From Rhodospirillaceae bacterium (GTDB lineage: Bacteria; Pseudomonadota; Alphaproteobacteria; Dongiales; Dongiaceae): DNA of 64,000 nucleotides. Both the position numbers and the translations under genes were made by a program. Location of the stretch: NCBI GenBank assembly GCA_016712715.1, contig JADJQM010000002.1, forward strand, positions 744,001-808,000, read 5' to 3'. Shown piece by piece: positions 1 to 7,687 of this stretch (position 1 is its first letter; each line of letters starts with the position of its first letter). The notes beneath the pieces are model-generated. The model did no database searches. It saw only the letters and a list, made by a program, of their open reading frames with translations, and was not told where the DNA came from.

Positions 1-608
1 AGCAGGAAGGGATCGCCCTCCATGATCATGCGGTCGGCGAAGGTGCCGCTGTCGCCCTCATCGGCATTGCAGACGATGTATTTCTGATCCGACTCAAGGC
101 CCAGCACCGTCTTCCACTTGATACCGGTCGGGAAGCCGGCGCCACCGCGACCGCGCAGGCCGGATTCCGTGACGGCGTCGACGATGGCAGCACCCTGCAG
201 GCGCACGGCGTTCTTCAGGCCGCGATAGCCCTCATGGGCGATGTAATCCTCGATGTCGGTCGGATCGATGATGCCGCAGCGCGCGAAGGTCAGGCGCTCC
301 TGGTTCTTCAAGTACGGAATCTCTTCCGGCTTGCCGAGGTAGAGCGGGTGCTTCTTGTCGCCGTGGAGGAAATTGTCGGCGAGGAGGCCTGGGACATCGC
401 CCGCCGTCACCGGGCCATAAGCGATTCGGCCTTCGGGCGTCACCACTTCCAGCATCGGCTCCAGCCAGAAGAGACCACGGCTGCCGTTGCGGATGATGGT
501 GAGATCGAGCTTGCGGGCAAGGGCCTCGACCTTCAGCGCATGTTCGACCTCGTCGGCGCCCAAGGCGAGGGCGGCTGAATCGCCGGGGAGATAAAGGGTG
601 ATGCTCAT
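1..608 (-). CDS. fdsB: NAD-dependent formate dehydrogenase beta subunit, FMN/NADH-binding (NuoF-like), 3' end outside the window
   Basis: This is the N-terminal 202 codons of a NuoF-like flavoprotein that runs off the left edge. The translation starts MSITLYLPGD and carries an N-terminal thioredoxin-like part, then the FMN/NADH-binding signature RGRGGAGFPTGIKW followed by CNADEGDSGTFADR, which is diagnostic of NuoF/HoxF/FdsB proteins. FdsB passes electrons from the FdsA molybdenum subunit to NAD+ in the cytoplasm. Its ATG overlaps the stop of fdsG by four bases, so the two are translationally coupled. The pairing of a NuoE-like gamma subunit directly with a NuoF-like beta subunit is the usual fdsGB order; fdsA would be expected just beyond the left edge. 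Complex I (nuoE-nuoF) is less likely because of the separate N-terminal thioredoxin-like extension and the isolated GB order, but only the missing fdsA would settle it. Confidence 0.85.
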   Translation of the reverse strand, partial: MSITLYLPGDSAALALGADEVEHALKVEALARKLDLTIIRNGSRGLFWLEPMLEVVTPEGRIAYGPVTAGDVPGLLADNFLHGDKKHPLYLGKPEEIPYLKNQERLTFARCGIIDPTDIEDYIAHEGYRGLKNAVRLQGAAIVDAVTESGLRGRGGAGFPTGIKWKTVLGLESDQKYIVCNADEGDSGTFADRMIMEGDPFL

Positions 609-1099
609 GAACGCTTCTCCGCGATGAGGGCGTCGAAACGCTGTGGTGTCACGCGGCCGTGCAGTTTGCCGTCGATGCTCATGGCCGGCGAACAGGCGCA
701 GAGGCCGAGGCAATAGACCGCCTCGACGGTGAAGACCTTGTCGGGCGTGGTTTCGCCCATCGCGACACGCAGATGCCGTTTCACATGCTCCTCGAGATCG
801 CGGCCCGCCATCGACTGGCAGGCTTCGGCGCGGCAGATCTTGATGACATGGCGGCCGGCAGGTTCCTTGCGGAAGTCATGATAGAAGGTGAGCACGCCAT
901 GAACCTCGGCGCGGCTCAAATTGAGCTCCTCGGCGATCACCGGGACAACGCTGGCATCGACATAGCCGAATTCGTCGTTGAGGGCGTGGAGGATGGGCAT
1001 GAGCGCGCCATCCAGGCTCTTCTTCTCCTGGACGATGCTCAAGGCGGCATCGTTATCCCAGGATCTCGCGGGGGAATTCGCGGCGGCTAATCCCGACAT
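605..1099 (-). CDS. fdsG: NAD-dependent formate dehydrogenase gamma subunit (NuoE-like [2Fe-2S] protein)
   Basis: A 164-residue NuoE-like protein. Visible are the [2Fe-2S] ligands in the thioredoxin-like fold, CRAEACQSMAG in the middle and VYCLGLCACSPAM near the C-terminus, in the usual C-x4-C and C-x3-C spacing. The open frame reaches back to 1129, but I place the start at the ATG at 1097-1099, because GGGAGAGAGA lies just upstream as a ribosome binding site and the sequence MSGLAAANSP begins there. The subunit bridges electron flow between the Fe-S clusters of FdsA and the FMN of FdsB. It is the first gene of the operon on this strand, so its promoter should lie in 1100-1278, where a palindrome is found. 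Confidence 0.87.
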   Translation of the reverse strand: MSGLAAANSPARSWDNDAALSIVQEKKSLDGALMPILHALNDEFGYVDASVVPVIAEELNLSRAEVHGVLTFYHDFRKEPAGRHVIKICRAEACQSMAGRDLEEHVKRHLRVAMGETTPDKVFTVEAVYCLGLCACSPAMSIDGKLHGRVTPQRFDALIAEKRS

Positions 1100-1239
1100 T
1101 GGCTTTCTCTCTCCCGACGGCCGGATCACAATTGGCCTTTGGTGTAAGGCGGAAGTGCCGGCTTTGGTGTCTTGAAAACGACATGGGATCAGTAATCCAC
1201 AACCGAAGGCCGGGATTCAAATCGCTCTCTATTATGATC

Positions 1240-1258
1240 TGATAAAAGAAATTTATCA
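1240..1258. promoter_or_regulatory. Palindrome upstream of fdsGB, candidate LysR-type operator
   Basis: TGATAAA (1240-1246) and TTTATCA (1252-1258) are perfect inverted arms around a 5-base spacer AGAAA. The core satisfies the LysR T-N11-A rule with dyad symmetry (T1243 to A1255). It lies about 140 bp upstream of the fdsG start in an otherwise gene-free, AT-rich patch. fds operons are known to be controlled by LysR-type regulators such as FdsR; the link here is inference, and no regulator gene is visible within the window next to it. Confidence 0.4.
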
Positions 1259-1278
1259 AAAAGGGCGATAGTTGGTTA

Positions 1279-1806
1279 TCAAACCGTCGCCGGGGCGTCC
1301 CCGGAGGCTGGAATGCCGAAGGGTGCTGGATAAATGATCCTGCCTTTTCTACCACTTAACGACGCATTGGTCAATTCCAGCGCCATGAAGGCCGGGCCGG
1401 AAAAGGGGGCGTCGAACCCTTGCGCGAGGTCGGCCCGGAAACCGAAGCGGGCATAGAATTCCGGATGGCCGAGGACGATGACGGCCTCCCACCCCGCTTT
1501 TCGCGCCCGGGCAAGGCCGACCTTGGTGAGGGCCGAGCCGATGCCGCGACGCTGGTGGTCTGGATGGACGGCAAGGGGTGCCAGCGCCAAGGCCAGCACG
1601 GTTTCCCCGTCGATCTCGACAATCATCGGGCTGAACAGGATATGGCCGACGATGTTTCCATCTTCGAGCGCTACCAGGGACAAGGCGGCAAGGTCCGCCG
1701 CCATGAGCTCGGCCACCAGCTTACCCTCGAACAGGGTGCCGAAGGCCGCATCATGCAGGGCCGTCAGGGCGGCCAGGTCCGCCGCCGATGTCGTTCTGAT
1801 ATCCAT
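1279..1806 (-). CDS. GNAT family N-acetyltransferase
   Basis: About 175 residues with the GNAT fold. Motif A is seen as LAVHPDHQRRGIGSALTKVG, where QRRGIGS is the acetyl-CoA pyrophosphate-binding Q/RxxGxG/A loop, and a C-terminal FYARFGF segment corresponds to motif B, as in YhbS-type acetyltransferases. The frame can also start at a GTG at 1830, but the ATG at 1804-1806 gives MDIRTTSAADL, a typical GNAT N-terminus, so I prefer it. It is a single gene between the fds promoter region and a nitrilase on the other strand. The substrate cannot be told from sequence. Confidence 0.8.
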   Translation of the reverse strand: MDIRTTSAADLAALTALHDAAFGTLFEGKLVAELMAADLAALSLVALEDGNIVGHILFSPMIVEIDGETVLALALAPLAVHPDHQRRGIGSALTKVGLARARKAGWEAVIVLGHPEFYARFGFRADLAQGFDAPFSGPAFMALELTNASLSGRKGRIIYPAPFGIPASGDAPATV

Positions 1807-1893
1807 CCATGAGATATAAGCCTGTGCCACCTGACGCCAAGCTTAAGCTATAGAGGCTCGCATAGATTTGATGGCGGGCAAGACTTTCCGGGG

Positions 1894-2682
1894 ATGTCCA
1901 TGCGCCTCGCGCTGCTGCAGAACGATTCGGTGCCGGGTGATAAGGACTGGCAATTGACGGCGATCAGCGAAGTGGCGCGGCATCTCGCCGGCCGCGCCGA
2001 TCTCCTGGTGACGCCGGAACTGTTCATGACCGGTTATCGCCTGCCCGCAGCCGATCTGCGCGCGCTCGCTGAACCGGCGGACGGCGCCTTTGCGCAAGCC
2101 GTGGCATTGCTCGCCCAGGAAACCGGAGTCGCCATCCTCTATGGCTTTCCCGAGCGGGATGGCGATCTCATCTACAATTCGGTGCAGGTGTTCGGCGCCG
2201 ATGGCAAGAGCCTTGCCCTCTATCGCAAGCTGCATCTGCCGAGCGACGAGGAGCGTGCCGTGTTCGCGGCCGGCGACCGGCTGGTGACCTTCGAGCTCTG
2301 CGGCATGAAGGTGGCGCCCGTCATCTGCTACGACGTCGAATTCCCGGAAACCGTGCGCGCCTGCGCGCTGGCCGGCGCCCAATTGGTGGTGGCGCCGACA
2401 GCACTCCGCAAACATTGGGCGCAGATCGCGGAGATGATGAGTCCGGTGCGCGCGGTGGAGAACGGGCTGTTCGTGGCCTATGCCAACCAGGCGGGGTCGG
2501 AAGCGGATTGGGAGTATGCCGGCCTCTCCTGCATCGTCGGTCCCGACGGCCAGGTGCTGGTGCGCGCGGCGGCCGAACCCGCCGTGATCCTCGCCGAGCT
2601 TGATCCCACGTCGGTGGCAACGGCGCGGGCGACACTCGGCTATCTCAGCGATGCGCGGTTCAAGCTCACCGGGCCGCGCTAA
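1894..2682 (+). CDS. Carbon-nitrogen hydrolase (nitrilase superfamily amidase)
   Basis: A 262-residue nitrilase-superfamily enzyme with the full Glu-Lys-Cys triad in order: E42 in TPELFMTGY, K112 in YRKLHLP and C145 in VICYDVEFPE. Enzymes of this branch hydrolyse amides such as omega-amides of deaminated glutamine or carbamoyl compounds. The ATG at 1900 (third codon) has slightly better spacing from GGGG than the ATG at 1894, so the start is uncertain by two codons. The gene is monocistronic and is followed directly by a dispersed inverted repeat that may act in its 3' end. A second, frameshifted nitrilase-family gene lies at 15.2-16.1 kb; the two are not close copies. Confidence 0.85.
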   Translation: MSMRLALLQNDSVPGDKDWQLTAISEVARHLAGRADLLVTPELFMTGYRLPAADLRALAEPADGAFAQAVALLAQETGVAILYGFPERDGDLIYNSVQVFGADGKSLALYRKLHLPSDEERAVFAAGDRLVTFELCGMKVAPVICYDVEFPETVRACALAGAQLVVAPTALRKHWAQIAEMMSPVRAVENGLFVAYANQAGSEADWEYAGLSCIVGPDGQVLVRAAAEPAVILAELDPTSVATARATLGYLSDARFKLTGPR

Positions 2683-2683
2683 A

Positions 2684-2786
2684 CCCCTCACCCCAACCCC
2701 TCTCCCCAAAGGGGCGAGGGGCTTAAGAGCTAGCTCGCCAGGAACTCCCTCGCCCCATGAAATGGGGAGAGGGTTGGGGTGAGGGG
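2684..2786. repeat. Dispersed inverted repeat, family A (copy 1)
   Basis: Begins CCCCTCACCCCAACCCCTCT and ends with the inverse GGTTGGGGTGAGGGG, with a second nested pair GGGGCGAGGGG / CTCCCTCGCCCC in the middle. The same layout recurs at 34251-34359, 40773-40875 and 44873-45011. No coding sequence is seen in it; it is a REP/MITE-like element able to fold into a long double hairpin. The rest of the gap up to 3006 holds no gene; a weak TTGATC (2895-2900), 18-bp spacer, TAGCAT (2919-2924) is the only promoter-like string before the peptide operon. Confidence 0.9.
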
Positions 2787-3006
2787 AACCAGATGCGATG
2801 ACGGCGCGCCCTTGCGGTCAAGCGTGGGGCGTCAGGCGTCAAGCGGGAGCGAGGCACGCAACCTAGTCTTGCGAGGTTCGGGCAGCGAATGCGCTTGATC
2901 TCGCAACTGCGAAAGCCCTAGCATCACAACTGCACACGTGTCGAACAAGAACGCGTGGCATGACAGGTTGGCCGTGACTGGCTGGGTGACGTGAGAGGGA
3001 CGGGGC

Positions 3007-3897
3007 ATGTGGCGCGAGATGGCGGCCGATGAGCGGCGCGAGATCACGGTCGATGGGTTTAAGGTCGTCACCTACAGTTTCGGCCAGGGAACGGACACCG
3101 TTCTGCTGCTGAATGGTGGGCCGGGCCTGCCCTGTGATTACCTGCGCGAGGCGCATTCCTGCCTCGTTGACCAGGGTTTCCGGGTGGTGACCTTCGATCA
3201 GCTGGGCACCGGGGCCTCGGACCGGCCGACCGATGCGAAACTCTGGAACATCACGCGCTATGTGGCGGAGGTCGAGACGGTCCGCACCACGCTCGGCCTG
3301 GGCAAGGTGCATCTCGTCGGCCATTCCTGGGGCGGCTGGCTCGCCATCGAATATGCGGTGACGCATCCCCAAAATCTGAAGACCCTCATCCTCGAGGACA
3401 CCAATGCCGACATGCCGCATCTCATCGGCGAGCTGATGCGGCTGCGTGATGCGCTGGGCTCGGAAACGGTCGCCATGATGCAGCGGCATGAGGCGCAGGG
3501 GACGCTGACCCATCCGGAATATCAGGCGGCGGTCACCATCCTCAATTACCGGCATGTCTGCAGGCTTCAGGAATGGCCGGCGCCGGTGAAGCGCTCGCTC
3601 GACGATTGGAACATGGGGCCCTATGGCACCATGCAGGGACCCAATGAGTTCCTCTATACCGGGAACCTCAAGGATTGGAACCGCGTGCCGGACCTGCACA
3701 AGATCCCCTGCCCGGTCCTGATCACCACGGGCCAGCATGACGAGCTGACGCCGGCCTGCTCGCTGCGCATGAAGCTACACCTCAAGGATGCCGAGTTGCA
3801 CGTCTTCCCGAACAGCAGCCACATGCCGTTTTACGAAGAACCGCATGCCTATTATCCGGTGCTGATCGACTTTCTGACACGCCACGGCGCCAGATGA
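3007..3897 (+). CDS. Proline iminopeptidase-type alpha/beta hydrolase (peptidase family S33)
   Basis: A 296-residue alpha/beta hydrolase. The oxyanion motif NGGPG (about residues 36-40), the nucleophile elbow GHSWGG with S107, the acid D245 in GQHDELTP and H272 in SSHMPFYEE form a complete S33 active site. GGPG plus GHSWGG is typical of prolyl aminopeptidases and L-amino-acid amidases. There is no signal peptide, so it acts in the cytoplasm. The ATG follows GAGAGGGACGGGGC, an adequate ribosome binding site. The gene ends 13 bp before dppB, so it is probably the first gene of the peptide-uptake operon and cleaves imported di- or oligopeptides. Confidence 0.88.
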   Translation: MWREMAADERREITVDGFKVVTYSFGQGTDTVLLLNGGPGLPCDYLREAHSCLVDQGFRVVTFDQLGTGASDRPTDAKLWNITRYVAEVETVRTTLGLGKVHLVGHSWGGWLAIEYAVTHPQNLKTLILEDTNADMPHLIGELMRLRDALGSETVAMMQRHEAQGTLTHPEYQAAVTILNYRHVCRLQEWPAPVKRSLDDWNMGPYGTMQGPNEFLYTGNLKDWNRVPDLHKIPCPVLITTGQHDELTPACSLRMKLHLKDAELHVFPNSSHMPFYEEPHAYYPVLIDFLTRHGAR

Positions 3898-3910
3898 GCC
3901 TGGGCGGCAC

Positions 3911-4855
3911 ATGAACCTGCATCGTTACCGCTTTATCCTGGCGCGTCCGCTGCAGCTCATTCCCGTGCTGTTCGGCATCAGCCTTGTGACCTTCGTGCTG
4001 GTGCGGCTCATCCCCGGCGATCCGGCGCGGGTGCTGCTGGGGGCGAAATCCACGCCCGAGGCCATCGCCCGCATCCGCGCGCAGTTCGGGTTGGATGAGC
4101 CGATCTGGCTGCAATATGTCTATTTCCTGAAGAACCTCAGCCTGGGCGATATGGGGAAGTCGATCCTCTACAAGATCCCCGTTCTGCAATTGGTGGGTGA
4201 ACGGGTGGGGCCGACGCTGGCCCTCATCCTCGGCAGCGTGCTCCTCTCCTTGTTGCTGGCCATTCCGCTGGCGTCGTTGGCCGCGACGCAGCGCGGGCGC
4301 TTTACTGACCATGCCATTCGCCTGTTCTCGACCGCGGGCCTCGGCTTCCCGCCCTTCTGGCTCGCCATCATGCTGATCATCGTCTTCAGCGTGAAGCTCG
4401 ACCTCTTTCCCGTGGCGGGCTGGGGCGACACGCTCATCGATCAGCTCCATCACCTGGTGCTGCCCTGCTTCACCGTGGCGCTGGCCCTCTCCGCCGTCAT
4501 CACGCGAAACCTGCGCGCCAGCATGATCGCGGAACTGGCCTCCGACCATGCGACGGCGGCCCGCGCGCGGGGATTGTCGGAGTCGCGCGTGTTCTGGCGA
4601 CATGTGTTGCCCAATGCGGTCATTCCGGCGATCAATCTGCTCGCGGTCAATATCGGCTGGCTCATCGGCGGCAGCGTCGTCATCGAGACCGTGTTCTCGA
4701 TCCCCGGCATGGGGCAGCTCTTGGTGCGCGGCATCTTCACGCGCGATTACATGGTGGTGCAGTCCGTCGCTTTGGTCTTTGCCTGCGCCACGGTGGTGGT
4801 GAATTTCCTGGCCGACATCCTCACCGTGGCCATCGATCCCCGGGTGGAATTGTGA
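3911..4855 (+). CDS. dppB: Peptide ABC transporter permease, DppB type
   Basis: A 314-residue inner-membrane permease. It has the DppB/OppB N-terminal pattern (LIPVLFGISLVTFVLVRL followed by PGDPAR), about six membrane segments, and the cytoplasmic EAA loop RARGLSESRVFWRHVLPNA that contacts the ATPases. The last residues ADILTVAIDPRVEL are typical of the subfamily. Its stop overlaps the dppC start by four bases (GTGA at 4852-4855). It forms the translocation pore together with DppC. Opp, nickel and glutathione importers share the fold; the substrate call rests on the full operon and the peptidase in front. Confidence 0.9.
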   Translation: MNLHRYRFILARPLQLIPVLFGISLVTFVLVRLIPGDPARVLLGAKSTPEAIARIRAQFGLDEPIWLQYVYFLKNLSLGDMGKSILYKIPVLQLVGERVGPTLALILGSVLLSLLLAIPLASLAATQRGRFTDHAIRLFSTAGLGFPPFWLAIMLIIVFSVKLDLFPVAGWGDTLIDQLHHLVLPCFTVALALSAVITRNLRASMIAELASDHATAARARGLSESRVFWRHVLPNAVIPAINLLAVNIGWLIGGSVVIETVFSIPGMGQLLVRGIFTRDYMVVQSVALVFACATVVVNFLADILTVAIDPRVEL

Positions 4856-5703
4856 GCCGTGCGGCGGTGGCAACACGCCCGAACTGGCTGCCGCGCTTTG
4901 GCCGCTATCCGCTGCCGCTTTATCTCGGCGGCGGGCTGATCGGTTTCATCATCCTCATCGCGATCTTTGCACCTTGGGTGGCGCCGTTCGATCCCATCGC
5001 GCAGAATCTTGCGGTCAAGCTGCAGCCACCGAGCTTCGCCTATCCGTTCGGCACCGACAATTTTGGCCGCGACATTCTCTCGCGCATCATCTGGGGGGCG
5101 CGCATCGATCTGCAGATGGGGTTGATCGGCGTCGCCTTCCCCTTCCTCATCGGCACCACCGTGGGCGCCATCGCCGGTTATGCCGGCCGCGCGGTCGATG
5201 CCGTCGCCATGCGGGTGGTCGATATCGTGCTGGCCTTTCCCTTCCTGGTCCTGATGCTGGCCATCATCGCCATCCTCAAGCCCGGTCTTTCCAGCTTCTA
5301 CATCGCCATGGCGCTGGTGGGCTGGGTCTCCTATGCGCGGCTCATCCGCGCGCAGGTGCTGGTGCTGAAGTCGGCGGATTTCGTGCTGGCGGCGCGGAGT
5401 CTCGGCTACAGTCATCCGCGCATTCTCTTTCGCCATATCCTCCCCAATGTGCTGACCGGTTCGATCGTGTTCTCGATGTCGGACGTGGTGCTCGTCGTGC
5501 TGAGCGGCGCCGCCATCTCCTATCTGGGCTTGGGCGTGCAGCCGCCCACCGCCGAATGGGGCATCATGATCGCCGAGGGGCAGAATTTCATCACCACCGC
5601 CTGGTGGATCACCGCCTTCCCGGGCCTTGCCATCGTCGTCATGGCGCTGGGCTTCAGCCTGCTCGCCGATGGGCTCGGCGAACATCTCGGGGTGCGGGAA
5701 TGA
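4852..5703 (+). CDS. dppC: Peptide ABC transporter permease, DppC type
   Basis: A 283-residue second permease subunit. It begins with a GTG inside the dppB stop. The N-terminal cytoplasmic stretch is followed by one transmembrane segment and then the conserved periplasmic motif HPFGTDNFGRD-like YPFGTDNFGRDILSRIIWGA, a hallmark of DppC/OppC. The EAA loop reads AARSLGYSHPRILFRHILPN. Five to six hydrophobic segments are visible. It overlaps dppD by four bases (ATGA at 5700-5703), so dppBCD are translationally coupled. Confidence 0.9.
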   Translation: MSRAAVATRPNWLPRFGRYPLPLYLGGGLIGFIILIAIFAPWVAPFDPIAQNLAVKLQPPSFAYPFGTDNFGRDILSRIIWGARIDLQMGLIGVAFPFLIGTTVGAIAGYAGRAVDAVAMRVVDIVLAFPFLVLMLAIIAILKPGLSSFYIAMALVGWVSYARLIRAQVLVLKSADFVLAARSLGYSHPRILFRHILPNVLTGSIVFSMSDVVLVVLSGAAISYLGLGVQPPTAEWGIMIAEGQNFITTAWWITAFPGLAIVVMALGFSLLADGLGEHLGVRE

Positions 5704-6680
5704 CCAAGCCCCTGCTCGATGTCCGCAATCTGCGCGTGACCGCCCGGCGCCACGGGCACTCCTTCGACATTGTCGAGGAAGTGAGCTTCACGGTCGGGCG
5801 CGGCGAGGTGCTGGGGCTGGTGGGTGAGAGCGGGTCGGGGAAGAGCGTCACCTGCCGCGCCATCCTGCGCCTGCTGCCCGGCGCCAATCTTCGTCTGAGC
5901 GAGGGCGAGGTTATTTTCGACGGGCGCGATTTTGCGCGCATGCCGGAGGCGGAAATCCGCGCCGAGCGCGGCGCCTCGGTCGGCATGATCTTCCAGAATC
6001 CGGCGAGCCATCTGGACCCCGTTATGAGCATCGGCGACCAGGTGGCGGAGAGCATCCTCGTCCATCGCGGCGTCAGCCGCGCCGAAGCGTGGAGCCAGGC
6101 CATCGACCTGCTGCGCCAGGTGGGCATTCCGGATCCGGCACGCCGGGCGCTCGGCCACGCCCATGAATTTTCCGGTGGCATGCGGCAGCGGGCGATGATC
6201 GCGGCGGCCTTGGCCTGCGACCCGCAGCTCCTCATCGCCGACGAACCCACCACGGCGCTGGATGTGACGGTGCAGGCGCAGATCCTGCGCCTGCTGCTCG
6301 ATCTCCGCGACAGCCGCGGCTTGTCGATCATCCTGGTGACCCATGATCTGGGTGTGGTGGCGCAGGCCTGCGACAGCATCGCGGTCATGTATGGCGGCAG
6401 GCTGGTGGAGACGGGACCCAAGCGCGACGTGCTTCAGGCGCCGTTCCATCCCTATACATCGCGCCTCATTGCCTGCCAGCCGGGACACAAGCTGGACGGG
6501 CGCCTGCTACCGAGCATTCCCGGCCAGCCGCCCAGTACCGGGCAGATGCCAGATGGCTGCCGCTTTCATCCGCGCTGCGATCTCGCGGTGGCGAGCTGCC
6601 GGCAAATGGTGCCGCCCTTGACGTTGCGCGCGGCCCAGCATCTCGCGGCCTGTCCGGTGACGGCGGGTGTCGCGTCATGA
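5700..6680 (+). CDS. dppD: Peptide ABC transporter ATP-binding protein, DppD type
   Basis: A 326-residue ATPase starting MTKPLLDVRNL. Walker A is GESGSGKS, the ABC signature FSGGMRQRAMIAAAL, Walker B LLIADEPTTALD and the switch HD in LVTHDLGVVAQ. The C-terminal part contains the oligopeptide-transporter cysteine motif GCRFHPRCDLAVASC, which in this family binds a [4Fe-4S] cluster. The frame is open far upstream of the true start, but that upstream reading is antisense-like sequence out of frame with dppC; the ATG at 5700 overlapping the dppC stop is the natural start. It pairs with DppF to drive import. Confidence 0.9.
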   Translation: MTKPLLDVRNLRVTARRHGHSFDIVEEVSFTVGRGEVLGLVGESGSGKSVTCRAILRLLPGANLRLSEGEVIFDGRDFARMPEAEIRAERGASVGMIFQNPASHLDPVMSIGDQVAESILVHRGVSRAEAWSQAIDLLRQVGIPDPARRALGHAHEFSGGMRQRAMIAAALACDPQLLIADEPTTALDVTVQAQILRLLLDLRDSRGLSIILVTHDLGVVAQACDSIAVMYGGRLVETGPKRDVLQAPFHPYTSRLIACQPGHKLDGRLLPSIPGQPPSTGQMPDGCRFHPRCDLAVASCRQMVPPLTLRAAQHLAACPVTAGVAS

Positions 6681-7687
6681 GCGCGCCGTTGCTCCGTGTC
6701 GAGGACCTCGCGGTTCATTTCAAGGCCGGTGGCGGTCTCGGCCGCAAGGCAAAGCTGGTGCGCGCGGTCAATGGCGTTTCGTTCGAGCTTGCAGCCGGCG
6801 AGACCTTGGGACTGGTCGGCGAAAGCGGCTGCGGCAAGAGCACGCTGGGGCGGGCGCTCCTCCATCTCGGTGCCATCACGCAAGGCCGCGTCTTCTTCGA
6901 TGGGATCGATGTGGGCGGGGCGGATGCGGCCGGCATCGCTCGCCTCCACCGCGAAACGGCGATGATCTTCCAGGACCCCTATAACGCGCTCAATCCCCGC
7001 ATGGCGATCGGCAACGCCTTCGCCGAGGTGCTGCGCGTGCATAAGAAGGTGCCGGCTGGCGACATCAAGGCGCGTGTTGCCGAGTTGATGGAACTGGTGG
7101 GCCTCAGTCCCGATCTTGCCGACCGTAGGCCGGCGGCCTTGAGCGGCGGGCAATGCCAGCGCGCCGGCATCGCCCGGGCGCTCGCCATCAACCCGAAGCT
7201 CATCATCGCCGATGAATGCGTGGCGGCCCTCGATGTCTCGATCCAGGCGCAGATCATCAACCTGCTCATCGAGCTGAAAAGCCGGATGAACCTCGCCCTC
7301 ATCTTCATCGCCCATGATCTTGGCGTGGTGCGGCGCCTGTGCGACCGGGTGATCGTCATGTATCTGGGGCGCATCGTCGAGGAAGGTCTCACCGAAGATG
7401 TGTTCGGCAAGCCGCAGCATCCCTATACCAGGGCCTTGATGCGGGCCATTCCGGAGATCGATCCCGATCGCGGCCTGCCCGACGATCCTTTGGGCGGCGA
7501 ACCGCCAAGCCCGCTCGATATCCCGGCGGGCTGCGCCTTTCATCCGCGCTGCCCGGACGTGATGCCGGTCTGCAGGACAGGCCCGGCGCCGGCGCAGCGC
7601 TTCGTCAACAATTGCCATGTTGCGTGCCATCTCTATCAGGACCAAAATTCGACCGATCAACAAACCAGGGAGACGATCCATGCTTAA
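6677..7687 (+). CDS. dppF: Peptide ABC transporter ATP-binding protein, DppF type
   Basis: A 336-residue ATPase with Walker A GESGCGKST, signature LSGGQCQRAGIARAL, Walker B LIIADECVAALDVS and HD switch FIAHDLGVVRR, followed by the family cysteine motif GCAFHPRCPDVMPVC. The Cys in the signature and in Walker B are common variants in this subfamily. Its start overlaps the dppD stop (ATGA at 6677-6680), and its last codons overlap the start of the binding-protein gene. It is the second nucleotide-binding subunit of the importer. Confidence 0.9.
   Translation: MSAPLLRVEDLAVHFKAGGGLGRKAKLVRAVNGVSFELAAGETLGLVGESGCGKSTLGRALLHLGAITQGRVFFDGIDVGGADAAGIARLHRETAMIFQDPYNALNPRMAIGNAFAEVLRVHKKVPAGDIKARVAELMELVGLSPDLADRRPAALSGGQCQRAGIARALAINPKLIIADECVAALDVSIQAQIINLLIELKSRMNLALIFIAHDLGVVRRLCDRVIVMYLGRIVEEGLTEDVFGKPQHPYTRALMRAIPEIDPDRGLPDDPLGGEPPSPLDIPAGCAFHPRCPDVMPVCRTGPAPAQRFVNNCHVACHLYQDQNSTDQQTRETIHA

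Noticed and set aside
1840..1849. AGCTTAAGCT palindrome between the GNAT and nitrilase genes
   Set aside because: Ten bases only, no associated promoter elements.
2684..2786. Family A repeats as insertion sequences or CRISPR
   Set aside because: No transposase, no target duplications seen and no regular repeat-spacer pattern; they are single palindromic elements.
3782..4876. A 364-codon open frame on the - strand over dppB
   Set aside because: Antisense to a clear permease; composition (His, Gln, Asp, Glu, Arg) is that of a reversed membrane-protein gene.
4974..5699. In-frame upstream extension of dppD giving a 568-residue fusion
   Set aside because: The extra part is dppC read in the wrong frame; the dppD ATG overlaps the dppC stop.
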